NCBI RefSeq assembly: GCF_037137075.1
Contig: NZ_JBBBNV010000021.1
Span: forward strand, 1-64,000
Direction: 5' to 3'
DNA length: 64,000 nt
Source of the DNA: JBBBNV01 sp037137075
Lineage (GTDB): Bacteria; Bacillota; Bacilli; Paenibacillales; NBRC-103111
Positions within the stretch are counted from its first letter, which is position 1. Each line of letters opens with the position of its first letter. The position numbers were made by a program, and so were the translations under genes. Of the stretch, positions 7,503 through 15,530 are shown one piece after another. The notes under the pieces were generated by a model. It was not told the origin of the DNA. It ran no database searches and worked only from the letters and a program-made list of their open reading frames with translations.

Positions 7503-7866
7503 CTATCTCAGCGTCCGTTCCGGCAGTTTATTAGATCCAAATTTGTCGGAGCGTTTGAGGCTGCCTCTCTTGCACTTGTCAAACAAACGGTTCTCCGCAT
7601 CAATGTACGCTTTCGTGCTGGCTTCAAGGATATCTGTGCTCATGCCGCGGTCTTGGGCAGACACATCGTTCTAATTCAGCACCACATGCACCTCGCCAAG
7701 CATATCCTTCCCGTGCGACACCGATTTAATCGTGTAATCGTCCAGTTCAGCCTCTTCGCCTGACGTCTTGTCAATCCACCTTATCGATCGCATCGAGGGA
7801 GACATTGCCAATCGCAGCTTCCTCAGGAACGCCACCGTCCTGCTTGTGGATGCGCGCTGTTGCTGC
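7503..7866 (-). pseudogene. leuA: Remnant of leuA (2-isopropylmalate synthase), C-terminal regulatory domain
   Basis: Minus-strand frames carry the hallmark end of LeuA: PEEAAIGNVSLDAIDKVD in one frame, then in the next TSGEEAELDDYTIKSVSHGK followed by DMLGEVHVVLN, an in-frame TAG, and DRGMSTDILEASTKAYIDA to the final TAG at 7503-7505. So there is one frameshift near 7770, one internal stop near 7670, and the whole catalytic barrel (about 390 residues) is missing. The remnant lies downstream of ilvC on the same strand, where leuA sits in the ilv-leu operon of Bacilli. The family match rests on memory of LeuA C-termini. It is not expected to make a working enzyme. Confidence 0.8.
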
Positions 7867-7871
7867 AAAGA

Positions 7872-7979
7872 GGCTGGCCGGGAGAATCCCTCCCGGCCAG
7901 CCTATGACTTTCCTTGCTTAATATGTAATGAACCGCTCTGCCTCCGGCTGCAGCTGCAGCGAGAAGGGCAGAACGGTTC
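7872..7979 (-). terminator. Two hairpins downstream of ilvC
   Basis: GGCTGGCCGGGAG (from 7872) pairs with CTCCCGGCCAGCC (to 7902) in a very stable stem. A second stem pairs TGAACCGCTCTGCC with GGCAGAACGGTTCA (about 7930-7980, one mismatch). Neither has a long U-tract on the minus strand. They separate ilvC from the leuA remnant and could end transcription or protect the 3' end. Confidence 0.5.
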
Positions 7980-8093
7980 ACAATAAAGACCGGCAGCTGG
8001 CCGCCTTCGGCCGTACGGGGCTTCACTTAACAGCTCCGCTCCATACCGGTTCTCAGGCAGCCGGCGTACCGGGCTTGGTTAGACTATAACAGC

Positions 8094-9086
8094 TTACTTC
8101 TTGATCCAGTGCATCAGGCCGCGAAGCTGGCCGCCCACTTGCTCGATGGGATGCTCGGATTCCAGACGGCGGGTTGCAGTCAGGAATGCACGGCCGGATT
8201 GGTTTTCCAAGATGAAGTCGCGTGCGAATTTACCTTGTTGGATATCCGACAGCACGTTTTTCATTTCTTTCTTGGTTTCTTCCGTGATAATGCGGCGTCC
8301 GGTTACGTAGTCACCGTATTCAGCCGTGTTGCTGATGGAGTGGCGCATGGAAGCCAGACCGCCTTCATACATCAGGTCAACGATGAGCTTCAGCTCATGC
8401 AAGCACTCGAAGTATGCGATTTCCGGCTCGTAGCCTGCTTCGATCAACGTTTCGAAACCAGCTTTTACCAGCTCGGAAGTACCGCCGCAAAGAACTGCTT
8501 GCTCACCGAACAGGTCGGTTTCAGTTTCTTCACGGAATGTAGTTTGGATAACCCCTGCACGTGTGCAGCCAATCCCTTTAGCATAAGCCAGACCGATAGC
8601 CTGCGCTTGGCCGGAAGCGTCTTGTTGAACAGCGATCAGCCCTGGTACGCCAAAGCCCTCAACGTATACACGGCGAACCATGTGACCTGGGGATTTTGGT
8701 GCAACCATCAATACGTCTTTGTCTGCGGACGGTACGATTTGTCCGAAGTGAACGTTGAAGCCGTGGGAGAATACAAGAGCTGCGCCTTGTTTCAGGTTCG
8801 GCTCGATTTCGTTTTTGTATACGGAAGCTTGCGTCTCGTCAGGCATCAGGATTTGTACAACATCCGCTTTGCGGGTTGCATCAGCAACGGACAGAACCTC
8901 GAAGCCGTCGTTTTTCGCTTGCTCGAAGGATTTGCCTTCACGAAGACCGATAACGACATTCAGACCGCTGTCACGCAGGTTTTGCGCTTGGGCATGTCCT
9001 TGGCTGCCGTAGCCGATAATTGCAATCGTTTTGCCTTTCAATACGCTGAGGTCTGCATCTTTTTCGTAGAACATTGTTACTGCCAT
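8094..9086 (-). CDS. ilvC: Ketol-acid reductoisomerase (class I)
   Basis: IlvC, 330 residues, the normal class I length. It isomerises and reduces acetolactate or acetohydroxybutyrate with NADPH in valine, isoleucine and leucine synthesis. The nucleotide-binding loop GYGSQGHAQ starts at Gly25, followed by the RxGKS-type segment GLREGKSFEQA. The C-terminal knotted domain contains AYFECLHELKLIVDLMYEGG, with the Mg2+-binding acidic residues. The ATG has AAGGAGG upstream. It is the third gene of ilvB-ilvN-ilvC, but a hairpin with a U-tract (9111-9182) lies between ilvN and ilvC, so its level may be set separately. Downstream only a leuA remnant is left. Confidence 0.97.
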   Translation of the reverse strand: MAVTMFYEKDADLSVLKGKTIAIIGYGSQGHAQAQNLRDSGLNVVIGLREGKSFEQAKNDGFEVLSVADATRKADVVQILMPDETQASVYKNEIEPNLKQGAALVFSHGFNVHFGQIVPSADKDVLMVAPKSPGHMVRRVYVEGFGVPGLIAVQQDASGQAQAIGLAYAKGIGCTRAGVIQTTFREETETDLFGEQAVLCGGTSELVKAGFETLIEAGYEPEIAYFECLHELKLIVDLMYEGGLASMRHSISNTAEYGDYVTGRRIITEETKKEMKNVLSDIQQGKFARDFILENQSGRAFLTATRRLESEHPIEQVGGQLRGLMHWIKK

Positions 9087-9110
9087 GAATGAATTGCCTC
9101 CTTTGATTTT

Positions 9111-9182
9111 AAAAACCCCATGAGTGGGCGTTTGAATGAAGGCAGTGCCCGCCTCTCGCTCAAACCCCCACTCATAGTGGGG
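9111..9182 (-). terminator. Intra-operon hairpin between ilvN and ilvC
   Basis: On the minus strand CCCCACTATGAGTGGGGG and TCAAAC segments pair with GTTTGA and CCCACTCATGGGG, and TTTTT follows directly. This looks like a real intrinsic terminator or attenuator inside the ilv operon, or an RNA-processing and stabilising stem ahead of ilvC. Confidence 0.65.
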
Positions 9183-9254
9183 AAAAATTAATGACGCTTT
9201 ATGCAGCTCGTGCCTGCATCCGAGCAGCTTGCTTTCGCTTTCGCCGGGTAAAGT

Positions 9255-9749
9255 CTAGCCTTTCATTCCCCGGGTCATCGCAGTTACACCGGTGCGGGAC
9301 AGCTCGCGAATGCCATACGGCTTCAGCAGCTCTACCATCGCATCGATTTTGTCGGTATCGCCGACAACTTGTACAATAATCGTCGTTGGCGCGATATCGA
9401 CTACGGCCGCGCGGAAGGTTTCCACGACGCCGAGAATTTCCGGACGAATTCCCGGATCGGCGTTGACCTTAATCAGCGCCAGCTCACGGGCCACCATCGG
9501 GTTGGAGCTGAGGTCTACGACCTTGATGACATCAATCAGCTTGTAGAGCTGCTTGGACACCTGCTCCAGTGTTTTCTCGTCACCGGACGTCTCTACAATC
9601 ATCCGGGAGAGCCCCTGCTCCTCCGAGGCCCCCACAGTGATGCTGTCGATATTGAAGCCGCGGCGTCCGAACAGGCCGGATACACGCTGCAGTACGCCAG
9701 GCTGGTTATTTACAAGAACGGATATGGTATGTTTTCTAGTCGCACTCAT
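9255..9749 (-). CDS. ilvN: Acetolactate synthase small (regulatory) subunit
   Basis: Residues 1-80 form an ACT domain (HTISVLVNNQPGVLQRVSGL, then GRRGFNIDSITVG), and the C-terminal half has the small-subunit signature (RELALIKV, GIRELSRTG). The 164-residue length is normal. It binds the IlvB catalytic subunit, stimulates it and passes on valine feedback inhibition. The ATG at 9749 overlaps the ilvB TGA as ATGA, a sign of coupled translation and matched subunit amounts. The longer open frame upstream belongs to another frame of ilvB and is not used. The gene is called ilvH in Bacillus subtilis. Confidence 0.95.
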   Translation of the reverse strand: MSATRKHTISVLVNNQPGVLQRVSGLFGRRGFNIDSITVGASEEQGLSRMIVETSGDEKTLEQVSKQLYKLIDVIKVVDLSSNPMVARELALIKVNADPGIRPEILGVVETFRAAVVDIAPTTIIVQVVGDTDKIDAMVELLKPYGIRELSRTGVTAMTRGMKG

Positions 9750-11494
9750 TCCGAATCCCCCATTATCATCGTTTCGACATCGATCGTATTGCCCTGAGTG
9801 ACCATCGGGTAGACGTTCTCTCCTTTGCGGACAACGAACTCGACCAGCACTGGACCGGGGGTGTCGAGCGCTTCCTTCCATACGCGGCTTGCCTCTTCCT
9901 TGTTGCTTGCGCGCAAGCCTTTGACACCATAGGCCTCAGCCAGCTTTACAAAATCCGGGCTGCCCGCCAGGTCAATGTGGCTGTAGCGGTTATCATAAAT
10001 GATTTCCTGCCATTGGCGCACCATTCCGAGCACCTGATTGTTAATCACGACAATCTTGACCGGGATGTTGTTAATGGCGCAAATCGCCAGCTCCTGAGAG
10101 CACATCTGCATGCCGCCGTCCCCGTTGATGGAAACGACCGTACGATCCGGATGAGCCACCTGCGCGCCGATAGCGGACGGGAAGCCGAAGCCCATCGTGC
10201 CAAGGCCGCCGGATGTAATCAGCGAACGCGGATGATTGAAGCGGTAATACTGCGCAGCCCACATTTGATGCTGGCCTACGTCGGTCGTTACGATCGCCTC
10301 GCCCTTGGTCGTTTCATTAATCATTTCAATGACGTACTGCGGCTTGAGCTCCGTCTCCGAATCCGCATAGCGCAGCGGGAAATCGTTCCGCTTCTGCTGC
10401 ACTTCAGCGACCCAAGCTTCGGAATTCGCTTTTTTCACCTTCAGGTTAGCCAGCTGCAGTACCGCCTTCACATCGCCGACTACCGGGATGGACGTGCTGA
10501 CGATTTTGCCGACCTCGGCCGGGTCTACATCGATATGCACGATATGCTTCGCTTTCGGCGCGAAGCCGTCCACCTTCATCGTTACCCGGTCGTCAAAGCG
10601 GGCGCCGATGCCAATGAGCAAATCGCAATTTTGCAGCGCATAGTTCGATGCTACCGATCCGTGCATGCCCGGCATACCGACCCACAGGTCGTTAGCGCTC
10701 GGGAAGCCGCCCAGACCAAGCAGGGTGGTCGTTACCGGAATGCCGCCCTTCTCGGCAAATTCCAGCAGCTCCTTCGACGCTCCGCCGTATACAACTCCGC
10801 CCCCAGCCAGAATGAGCGGACGCTCCGCTTCTTCCAGCGCCTTGAGCATCTTGTCCACCTGAAGCTTGTTCGGCTGAACGGTAGGGTTGTAGCCGCGGAT
10901 GCTTACGGAATCCGGAAACTCAAAACGGGTGGTCTGATTGGAGACGTCCTTCGGAATGTCCACCAGTACCGGCCCTTTGCGGCCCGTCGAAGCGATATGG
11001 AACGCTTCGCGGATAATCCGCGGCAGGTCCTTGGCATCGCGTACCAGATAGCTGTGCTTCGTGATCGGCATCGTAATGCCGGTGATGTCCGCTTCCTGGA
11101 ATGCATCCGTGCCAATCACGCTGGTCGCGACGTTACCGGTGATGACCACCAGCGGCACCGAATCCATGTAAGCCGTCGCTATCCCTGTGACCAGGTTCGT
11201 TGCCCCCGGGCCGGATGTTGCGATACAGACCCCTACTTTGCCTGTGGAACGGGCGTAGCCGTCGGCAGCGTGAATCGCCCCTTGCTCATGGCGGGTCAAA
11301 ATATGTTTAAAGTCAGGATTCCCGTGCATGGCGTCATAAATGTACAGCACTGCGCCGCCCGGATAACCGAATACGCAATCTACGCCCTCCAACAACAGGC
11401 TGCGCAGCAATACTTCCGAACCGGTCAGCATATCCGGCTGCAGCAGCTTTTCGCGGTCTACACCTTGAACCAACTGGCGATCTTGAACACTCAT
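9746..11494 (-). CDS. ilvB: Acetolactate synthase large (catalytic) subunit
   Basis: A 582-residue thiamine-diphosphate enzyme that joins two pyruvates, or pyruvate and 2-oxobutyrate. The N-terminal domain has the catalytic-Glu segment HEQGAIHAADGYARSTGKVG and the glycine-rich SGPGATN. The C-terminal domain has the ThDP/Mg motif (INGDGGMQMCSQELA... INNQVLGMV). The start at 11494 follows AAGGAGG; the open frame extends 12 codons further but without a ribosome site. It is the first gene of ilvB-ilvN-ilvC, preceded by a T-box leader with a leucine specifier, so leucine shortage should raise expression. Confidence 0.97.
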   Translation of the reverse strand: MSVQDRQLVQGVDREKLLQPDMLTGSEVLLRSLLLEGVDCVFGYPGGAVLYIYDAMHGNPDFKHILTRHEQGAIHAADGYARSTGKVGVCIATSGPGATNLVTGIATAYMDSVPLVVITGNVATSVIGTDAFQEADITGITMPITKHSYLVRDAKDLPRIIREAFHIASTGRKGPVLVDIPKDVSNQTTRFEFPDSVSIRGYNPTVQPNKLQVDKMLKALEEAERPLILAGGGVVYGGASKELLEFAEKGGIPVTTTLLGLGGFPSANDLWVGMPGMHGSVASNYALQNCDLLIGIGARFDDRVTMKVDGFAPKAKHIVHIDVDPAEVGKIVSTSIPVVGDVKAVLQLANLKVKKANSEAWVAEVQQKRNDFPLRYADSETELKPQYVIEMINETTKGEAIVTTDVGQHQMWAAQYYRFNHPRSLITSGGLGTMGFGFPSAIGAQVAHPDRTVVSINGDGGMQMCSQELAICAINNIPVKIVVINNQVLGMVRQWQEIIYDNRYSHIDLAGSPDFVKLAEAYGVKGLRASNKEEASRVWKEALDTPGPVLVEFVVRKGENVYPMVTQGNTIDVETMIMGDSE

Positions 11495-11608
11495 AAGTGT
11501 ACCTCCTTCTCGATTTGTGAAAACCGGCAATCTGGCCCGTTATAAGATGAAACGGAATCTCAAGCGCAGCGGGCGCGCCCGTCACAGCCCTGTCCTCCAA
11601 ATTCATAC

Positions 11609-12015
11609 AAAAAACCCCTCTCATCCCGGACACGAATATACGCATCTTGCGGGACGAAAGGGGTTGATCTTCCGTGGTACCACCCAAGTTTGTCATGTAT
11701 CTCACGATACATAACCTCAATAGGTCAAAGCCGAATGAAAGCACAAGCTTCCGCTGCTAGCAAGCGTCGCTATTTGCGCCGGCTTAACCTTTGGCACCGT
11801 AACGTGTGCCACTCCGATTTTCCCTACTGGCCAATCACATCGCCAAAAGCAAAGCCTTCAGCGTGACTGCTGTTCAGGAAAACAGCTCCGAGGTGAGCTC
11901 GTCATTAAGGGATTAAGGCATTGGTTTCAGCTAATCCTTTGCTCTCTGAGACATAAGAGCCCTTAATACTTCGTCCTCTTCATAGCCGATATCAGTAATA
12001 CATTGCTTATGAATA
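11609..12015 (-). ncRNA. T-box leader RNA, leucine specifier, upstream of ilvB
   Basis: The minus strand carries a full T-box. Stem I holds the AGAGAGC motif. The specifier region reads GAGCTCACCTCGGAGC, giving CTC (Leu) at 11895-11897, set just before the common ACCTCGGAGC tail. The T-box core GGGTGGTACCACG lies at 11673-11685. The terminator has arms AACCCCTTTCGTCCCG / CGGGATGAGAGGGGTT and a six-T tract near 11609-11614. Uncharged tRNA-Leu would favour the antiterminator and let transcription reach ilvB. The specifier was read by alignment from memory; the T-box itself is certain. Confidence 0.92.
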
Positions 12016-12021
12016 CAATCA

Positions 12022-12050
12022 ATTATATATAGCCGAGGGACGTTCGTCAA
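12022..12050 (-). promoter_or_regulatory. Sigma-A promoter of the ilv operon
   Basis: TTGACG (12045-12050 on the minus strand), exactly 17 bases, then a perfect TATAAT (12022-12027). It lies just upstream of the T-box leader. Confidence 0.9.
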
Positions 12051-12104
12051 GGCCTTTTCCAGCCAATTCGTTCGTCCCCCGAAAAAACATGATTTCTTAA
12101 ATTA

Positions 12105-12464
12105 TTACGCGTTCAGCTTCAGCTTTGCAGCTGCTGCCAAATCGGAGAATGCTTTGCTGTCATTAACCGCCAGATCAGCAAGGATTTTGCGGTTGATTTC
12201 GATGCCGGCCAATTTCAGACCGAACATCAATTTGTTGTAGCTCAGGCCGTTCGTGCGGGCAGCCGCGTTGATACGCACGATCCACAATTTGCGGAAGTTG
12301 CGTTTTGTTTGACGGCGGTCGCGGAATGCATACATGCCGGACTTCATCACTTGCTGATTCGCCATCTTGAATAAGCGGTGCTTCGCGCCAAAGTAACCTT
12401 TCGCCAGCTTCAAAATCTTTTTATGTCTACGACGGGTAACGAATCCGCCTTTTACTCTTGCCAT
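12105..12464 (-). CDS. rplT: Ribosomal protein L20
   Basis: A 119-residue, very basic 23S rRNA-binding protein needed early in 50S assembly. The start MARVKGGFVTRRRHKKILKL and the central FRDRRQTKRNFRKLWIVRIN are characteristic. It is the last gene of infC-rpmI-rplT. In Firmicutes L20 also binds the operon leader and represses the operon. The ATG follows AGGAGGTC. The intergenic gap to rpmI is 40 bases. Confidence 0.98.
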   Translation of the reverse strand: MARVKGGFVTRRRHKKILKLAKGYFGAKHRLFKMANQQVMKSGMYAFRDRRQTKRNFRKLWIVRINAAARTNGLSYNKLMFGLKLAGIEINRKILADLAVNDSKAFSDLAAAAKLKLNA

Positions 12465-12504
12465 AGTATTGACCTCCTAAAAATATTGTTCGAAATAGAA
12501 ATTC

Positions 12505-12699
12505 TTATTTGTGCATCAGTTGCTTGATGCGTTTTACATCGCCCGGCTCCATGATGAACGTGCCGCGCAGGCTGCGTTTTTGTCTTGCGCTTTTACCGAG
12601 CAGCAAGTGGTTTCTGTACGCTTTGTAACGGGTGATTTTCCCGGTTCCAGTCACTTTGAAACGGTCTTTGATGCTGCTGTGTGTTTTCATTTTCGGCAT
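12505..12699 (-). CDS. rpmI: Ribosomal protein L35
   Basis: A 64-residue basic protein of the 50S subunit, starting MPKMKTHSSIKDRFKVTGTG and containing the usual GKSARQKRSLRG segment. It lies between infC and rplT with gaps of 25 and 40 bases, and its ATG follows AGGAGG. Length and sequence are standard for Bacilli. Confidence 0.98.
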   Translation of the reverse strand: MPKMKTHSSIKDRFKVTGTGKITRYKAYRNHLLLGKSARQKRSLRGTFIMEPGDVKRIKQLMHK

Positions 12700-12724
12700 A
12701 ATGCTTACCTCCTGCTTATTTGAA

Positions 12725-13243
12725 CTATTGTTGTTGTTTCGGCGCCAAAATCATAATCATGCTGCGCCCTTCCAGCTTCGGCTTGCGCTCGGAAACCGAG
12801 ATTTCCTCAACTTCCTTGGCAACACGCTCGAGCACCCGCTGCCCGATGGAGGCATGCGTAATTTCCCGGCCGCGGAAACGGACACTGCACTTGACCTTGT
12901 CCCCTTCATTCAGGAACTTAACGACATTGCGCAATTTCGTCTGAAAGTCATGCTCGTCAATGGTAGCGCTGAACCGCACTTCCTTGAGTTCCACAATCTT
13001 TTGATTTTTGCGCGCTTCTTTTTCTTTTTTCTGCAGCTCGTAGCGGTATTTGCCGTAATCCATGATGCGGCATACCGGCGGTTTCGCGGTTGGCGCCACG
13101 TTAACCAAATCGAGCCCGCTGTCTGCGGCCATCTGCAACGCGTCCCGAATCGATTTGATGCCGATTTGCTCCCCGTCCGAACCGACAAGGCGAACTTCCT
13201 TGGCACGAATCTCTTCGTTAATCATATGATCCTTACTGATAAT
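12725..13243 (-). CDS. infC: Translation initiation factor IF-3, ATT start
   Basis: IF-3 (172 residues) binds the 30S subunit, keeps it free of 50S and checks the start codon. The N-domain holds IRAKEVRLVGSDGEQIGIKS, the linker YRYELQKKEKEARKNQK, and the C-domain RFRGREITHASIGQRVLERV. The best start is ATT at 13241-13243, directly after GGAGGTGGAGC; it begins the family-typical ISKDHMINEEIR. The nearest ATG upstream in frame would add 22 residues not typical of IF-3, and the ATG inside would remove conserved ones. Rare ATT/ATA starts are known for infC and let IF-3 repress its own translation. Confidence 0.93.
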   Translation of the reverse strand: MISKDHMINEEIRAKEVRLVGSDGEQIGIKSIRDALQMAADSGLDLVNVAPTAKPPVCRIMDYGKYRYELQKKEKEARKNQKIVELKEVRFSATIDEHDFQTKLRNVVKFLNEGDKVKCSVRFRGREITHASIGQRVLERVAKEVEEISVSERKPKLEGRSMIMILAPKQQQ

Positions 13244-13275
13244 GCTCCACCTCCGAAATAAGCTGTTTTCATCCA

Positions 13276-13424
13276 AAATAAAAAGATGCGAGCATACGTG
13301 CGCCCACATCTCAAGTTCTCATCAAGCCCCATATGTATCATGGCGTGAAAAAGAATAACTCATGAACCAGCCAACGAGCAATGTCGGCAGGTGAGAAGCG
13401 GGCGCTTCTGCTTTGTTTCACATA
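13276..13424 (-). ncRNA. L20-type leader RNA of the infC operon
   Basis: About 150 bases lie between the promoter and infC on the minus strand. Near the end GATGTGGGCGC... pairs imperfectly with GCTCGCATC, followed by TTTTTATTTT (13276-13285), an intrinsic terminator placed before the infC ribosome site. This is the arrangement of the Firmicutes L20 leader, in which L20 binding favours termination. The L20-binding fold itself was not modelled. Confidence 0.7.
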
Positions 13425-13430
13425 CAGATT

Positions 13431-13460
13431 ACTATAACACAACCAAAAGCCCGGTGTCAA
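13431..13460 (-). promoter_or_regulatory. Promoter of infC-rpmI-rplT
   Basis: TTGACA (13455-13460), an 18-base spacer and TATAGT (13431-13436) on the minus strand. The -35 hexamer lies inside the terminator hairpin of the upstream glycosyltransferase gene. Confidence 0.85.
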
Positions 13461-13478
13461 CGTGGACACCGGGCTTTT
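13445..13478 (-). terminator. Intrinsic terminator of the glycosyltransferase gene
   Basis: Perfect 14-base arms AAAAGCCCGGTGTC (13445-13458) and GACACCGGGCTTTT (13465-13478) with a six-base loop. It lies six bases after the stop at 13485. Confidence 0.9.
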
Positions 13479-13484
13479 CTGTAT

Positions 13485-14726
13485 TTAGCTGACTTGCTTG
13501 CTCTGCACGTCCTCCAGACGAATGACGCGGGTATGCTGGGTATGGCTCCACTGCTTGTTGTTCTGGGTAAAAAAGGCATGCAGCGTAATCGGATACCACG
13601 ACAGCAGGTAAAGCGGGAACATAATAAGCGACAAGTACGTCTTCCACGATCTTACGTTTTCCAGCAGCAGCGCCAGCGGGAATTGCAAGTAAATGACAAT
13701 GGTCAGTGTTGCGACCAGGCCTTGCGGCACGTGCTCATACAGGGAGGTGAAATGGTTCGTTCCCGGCATAAGCGCATCCCCCCAAAGAATAGCGCTGAAA
13801 ATAAAACTGAACAGCACGTTATATACATTCAAGCTGTAAATGGCGGTGTCGATTTTGGCCCAGCTCCGCTCCTTGAGCCCCTGCCACATCAGAGGGAAGA
13901 AGTAGCGGCGAGCCACCTCGAAGTGCCCCTGCATCCAGCGCAGACGCTGGCGGGCCGACGCTCTGAACGTAAGCGGCTTCTCGTCGTAAACCTTGGCCTC
14001 GTAGTTAAAATACGGATTGATTCCCCGCTGTACGCAGCGGACGGTGAATTCCAGGTCTTCCACAAGGCTTGTTGCGCCCCAGCCCATTTCTTTGAGCAGC
14101 GCCGCTTCAAAGCACATCCCGGTACCGCCCAGAAAGTTGGCCAGCCCCAGGTTCGTGCGCGGGTTCTGCCACAGGCGATTGCAGTACCAATAAGTGATGG
14201 CATACGCCTCGGTAATCCAGGAATCGTGCGGGTTCTTGGTATCCAGATAAGCCTGGATTACACGTTTGCCCGAGCACAAATCATTATTCATATGCTGCAG
14301 GAAATCCGGATTTACGAGGTTATCGGCATCCAGAATGACGACGCCGTCGTAGGCTTTCGGCATTTTCCACAGCTGCTTCAGCATCCATTCGATAGCATAG
14401 CCTTTGCCGCGAAGGGTCGGGTTGCTGCGCTCGCAGGCAATCGCCCCCAGCTCGCGGGTAATATCTGCGGTACGGTCGGTGCAATTGTCACAAATGACAA
14501 GCACATCGTACAGCTCTTTCGGGTAATCCAGCTTCTTTAAATTTTCCAGCAGTGCGCCAACGACCTGCTCCTCGTTGTGAGCAGCCACCAGAATGGCGAA
14601 TCTTTTCTGCGGTGAATGTTGCATCGATGCTTTGTTGCGGCGCCAGCCGAAAAACGTAAGAAACAGCTGATACCCTCCGAGCAGCGCAAGTAAAGCCTGC
14701 ACAGCCACTACGATCATGTCCAGCAT
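13485..14726 (-). CDS. Membrane-bound family 2 glycosyltransferase
   Basis: A 413-residue processive-type GT2. It has an N-terminal membrane helix (IVVAVQALLALLGGYQLFL), a GT-A catalytic domain and about three or four C-terminal membrane helices. Catalytic marks are FAILVAAHNEE at the start of the fold, ILDADN (DxD), SLVEDLEFT (the ED pair) and QRLRWMQG (QxxRW). These fit enzymes of the NodC, IcaA and cellulose synthase group that link sugars at the inner membrane face. The product is unknown: an exopolysaccharide or a glycolipid is possible. The ATG has GGGGGC ten bases upstream. It is a single gene with its own terminator and a candidate promoter at 14837-14865. Confidence 0.85.
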   Translation of the reverse strand: MLDMIVVAVQALLALLGGYQLFLTFFGWRRNKASMQHSPQKRFAILVAAHNEEQVVGALLENLKKLDYPKELYDVLVICDNCTDRTADITRELGAIACERSNPTLRGKGYAIEWMLKQLWKMPKAYDGVVILDADNLVNPDFLQHMNNDLCSGKRVIQAYLDTKNPHDSWITEAYAITYWYCNRLWQNPRTNLGLANFLGGTGMCFEAALLKEMGWGATSLVEDLEFTVRCVQRGINPYFNYEAKVYDEKPLTFRASARQRLRWMQGHFEVARRYFFPLMWQGLKERSWAKIDTAIYSLNVYNVLFSFIFSAILWGDALMPGTNHFTSLYEHVPQGLVATLTIVIYLQFPLALLLENVRSWKTYLSLIMFPLYLLSWYPITLHAFFTQNNKQWSHTQHTRVIRLEDVQSKQVS

Positions 14727-15530
14727 TTGCCAATGCCCCCTTTTTAAAGACCCATTTTTTCTTTTTCTCTCTACATATGCTTCGCCGGTTTTTCCGGCTT
14801 TGTGTCCTTCACCGCATCTTGCTGCAGCCGATACTGATTTTCCTCCCTTTCCATGGATTTGTCAAAGGCGATATTTGCTTTACCAGCCCCGGATCCAGGA
14901 AATTTCCTTACATTTCTCCATACAAGCGGCAGACAGATGCGTGCTAGGCCTATTATGTCTTATTTTCATCCAATTGCTTCATTTTTAGCCGTCCAGGTTG
15001 GAACAGCCTGCCAATGTTGTCCATTATAGACCACCGGAAAGCGGAATAACAACCGGATGAAGGTCCTAATACCCGCCCGACCAATTAACCATTTTGCCGT
15101 CAATTGGGGCGGCAGCGCCCTTTATTCGACATCAACGCCATGGACAGAAGCTGTTCCGGCCACTGCAATGAAGCGCTTGTTTAACAGCCGAGCGCACGGC
15201 CGGGCGCCGGGATGACCTTTCTGTGCGGGCTTTCTGTAACAAGCTTGCAGCATCCCGAGTTTGAGCTTCGGCATCAGTATCAGCATCTATGACGGCCTCT
15301 GCGCAGGCTGCGGCGCAAGGCAGGGCAGACCCATGACGCCCTACCCTTATGTACGTATTCGTCCTCGAAACAGTTGCAGTTATGTGGCAGCTGCCCCAGA
15401 AGTTTATTATTTTTTTATCCCGAAGTTAATTCTGCTTTAACAATCGCCCGGTACAATGAGCTTGTAGTTCTCCGGATCATTTATAAAGCAATCTTGTTCG
15501 CGGCTTAGGCCCGAAAGGAGCGATTCTTCT
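14727..15530. other. Long intergenic region between divergent genes
   Basis: About 800 bases without a supported gene. It holds a candidate promoter for the glycosyltransferase and a small GCCGG/CCGGC hairpin at about 14785-14800. The sequence from 15000 to 15480 shows no recognisable protein or RNA and may be decayed. TACAAT at 15452-15457 is a possible -10 for the PAP2 gene without a clear -35. Confidence 0.4.
14837..14865 (-). promoter_or_regulatory. Candidate promoter of the glycosyltransferase gene
   Basis: TTGACA (14860-14865), 17 bases and GAAAAT (14837-14842, four of six) on the minus strand, giving a 5' leader of about 100 bases. Confidence 0.5.

Noticed and set aside
7191..7763. 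A 190-codon plus-strand frame
   Set aside because: It crosses a strong terminator and is antisense to the leuA remnant, whose frames match LeuA; the plus-strand text resembles no protein.
8109..9092. Long plus-strand frame opposite ilvC
   Set aside because: Shadow of a well-identified gene on the other strand; the same holds for 2492-3529, 9977-11545 and 60253-61461 opposite the aminotransferase, ilvB and the second binding protein.
14771..14854. A 27-codon minus-strand frame (MEREENQYRLQQ...)
   Set aside because: Its ATG lies inside the spacer of the candidate glycosyltransferase promoter and has no ribosome site, so it would not be translated from that transcript.
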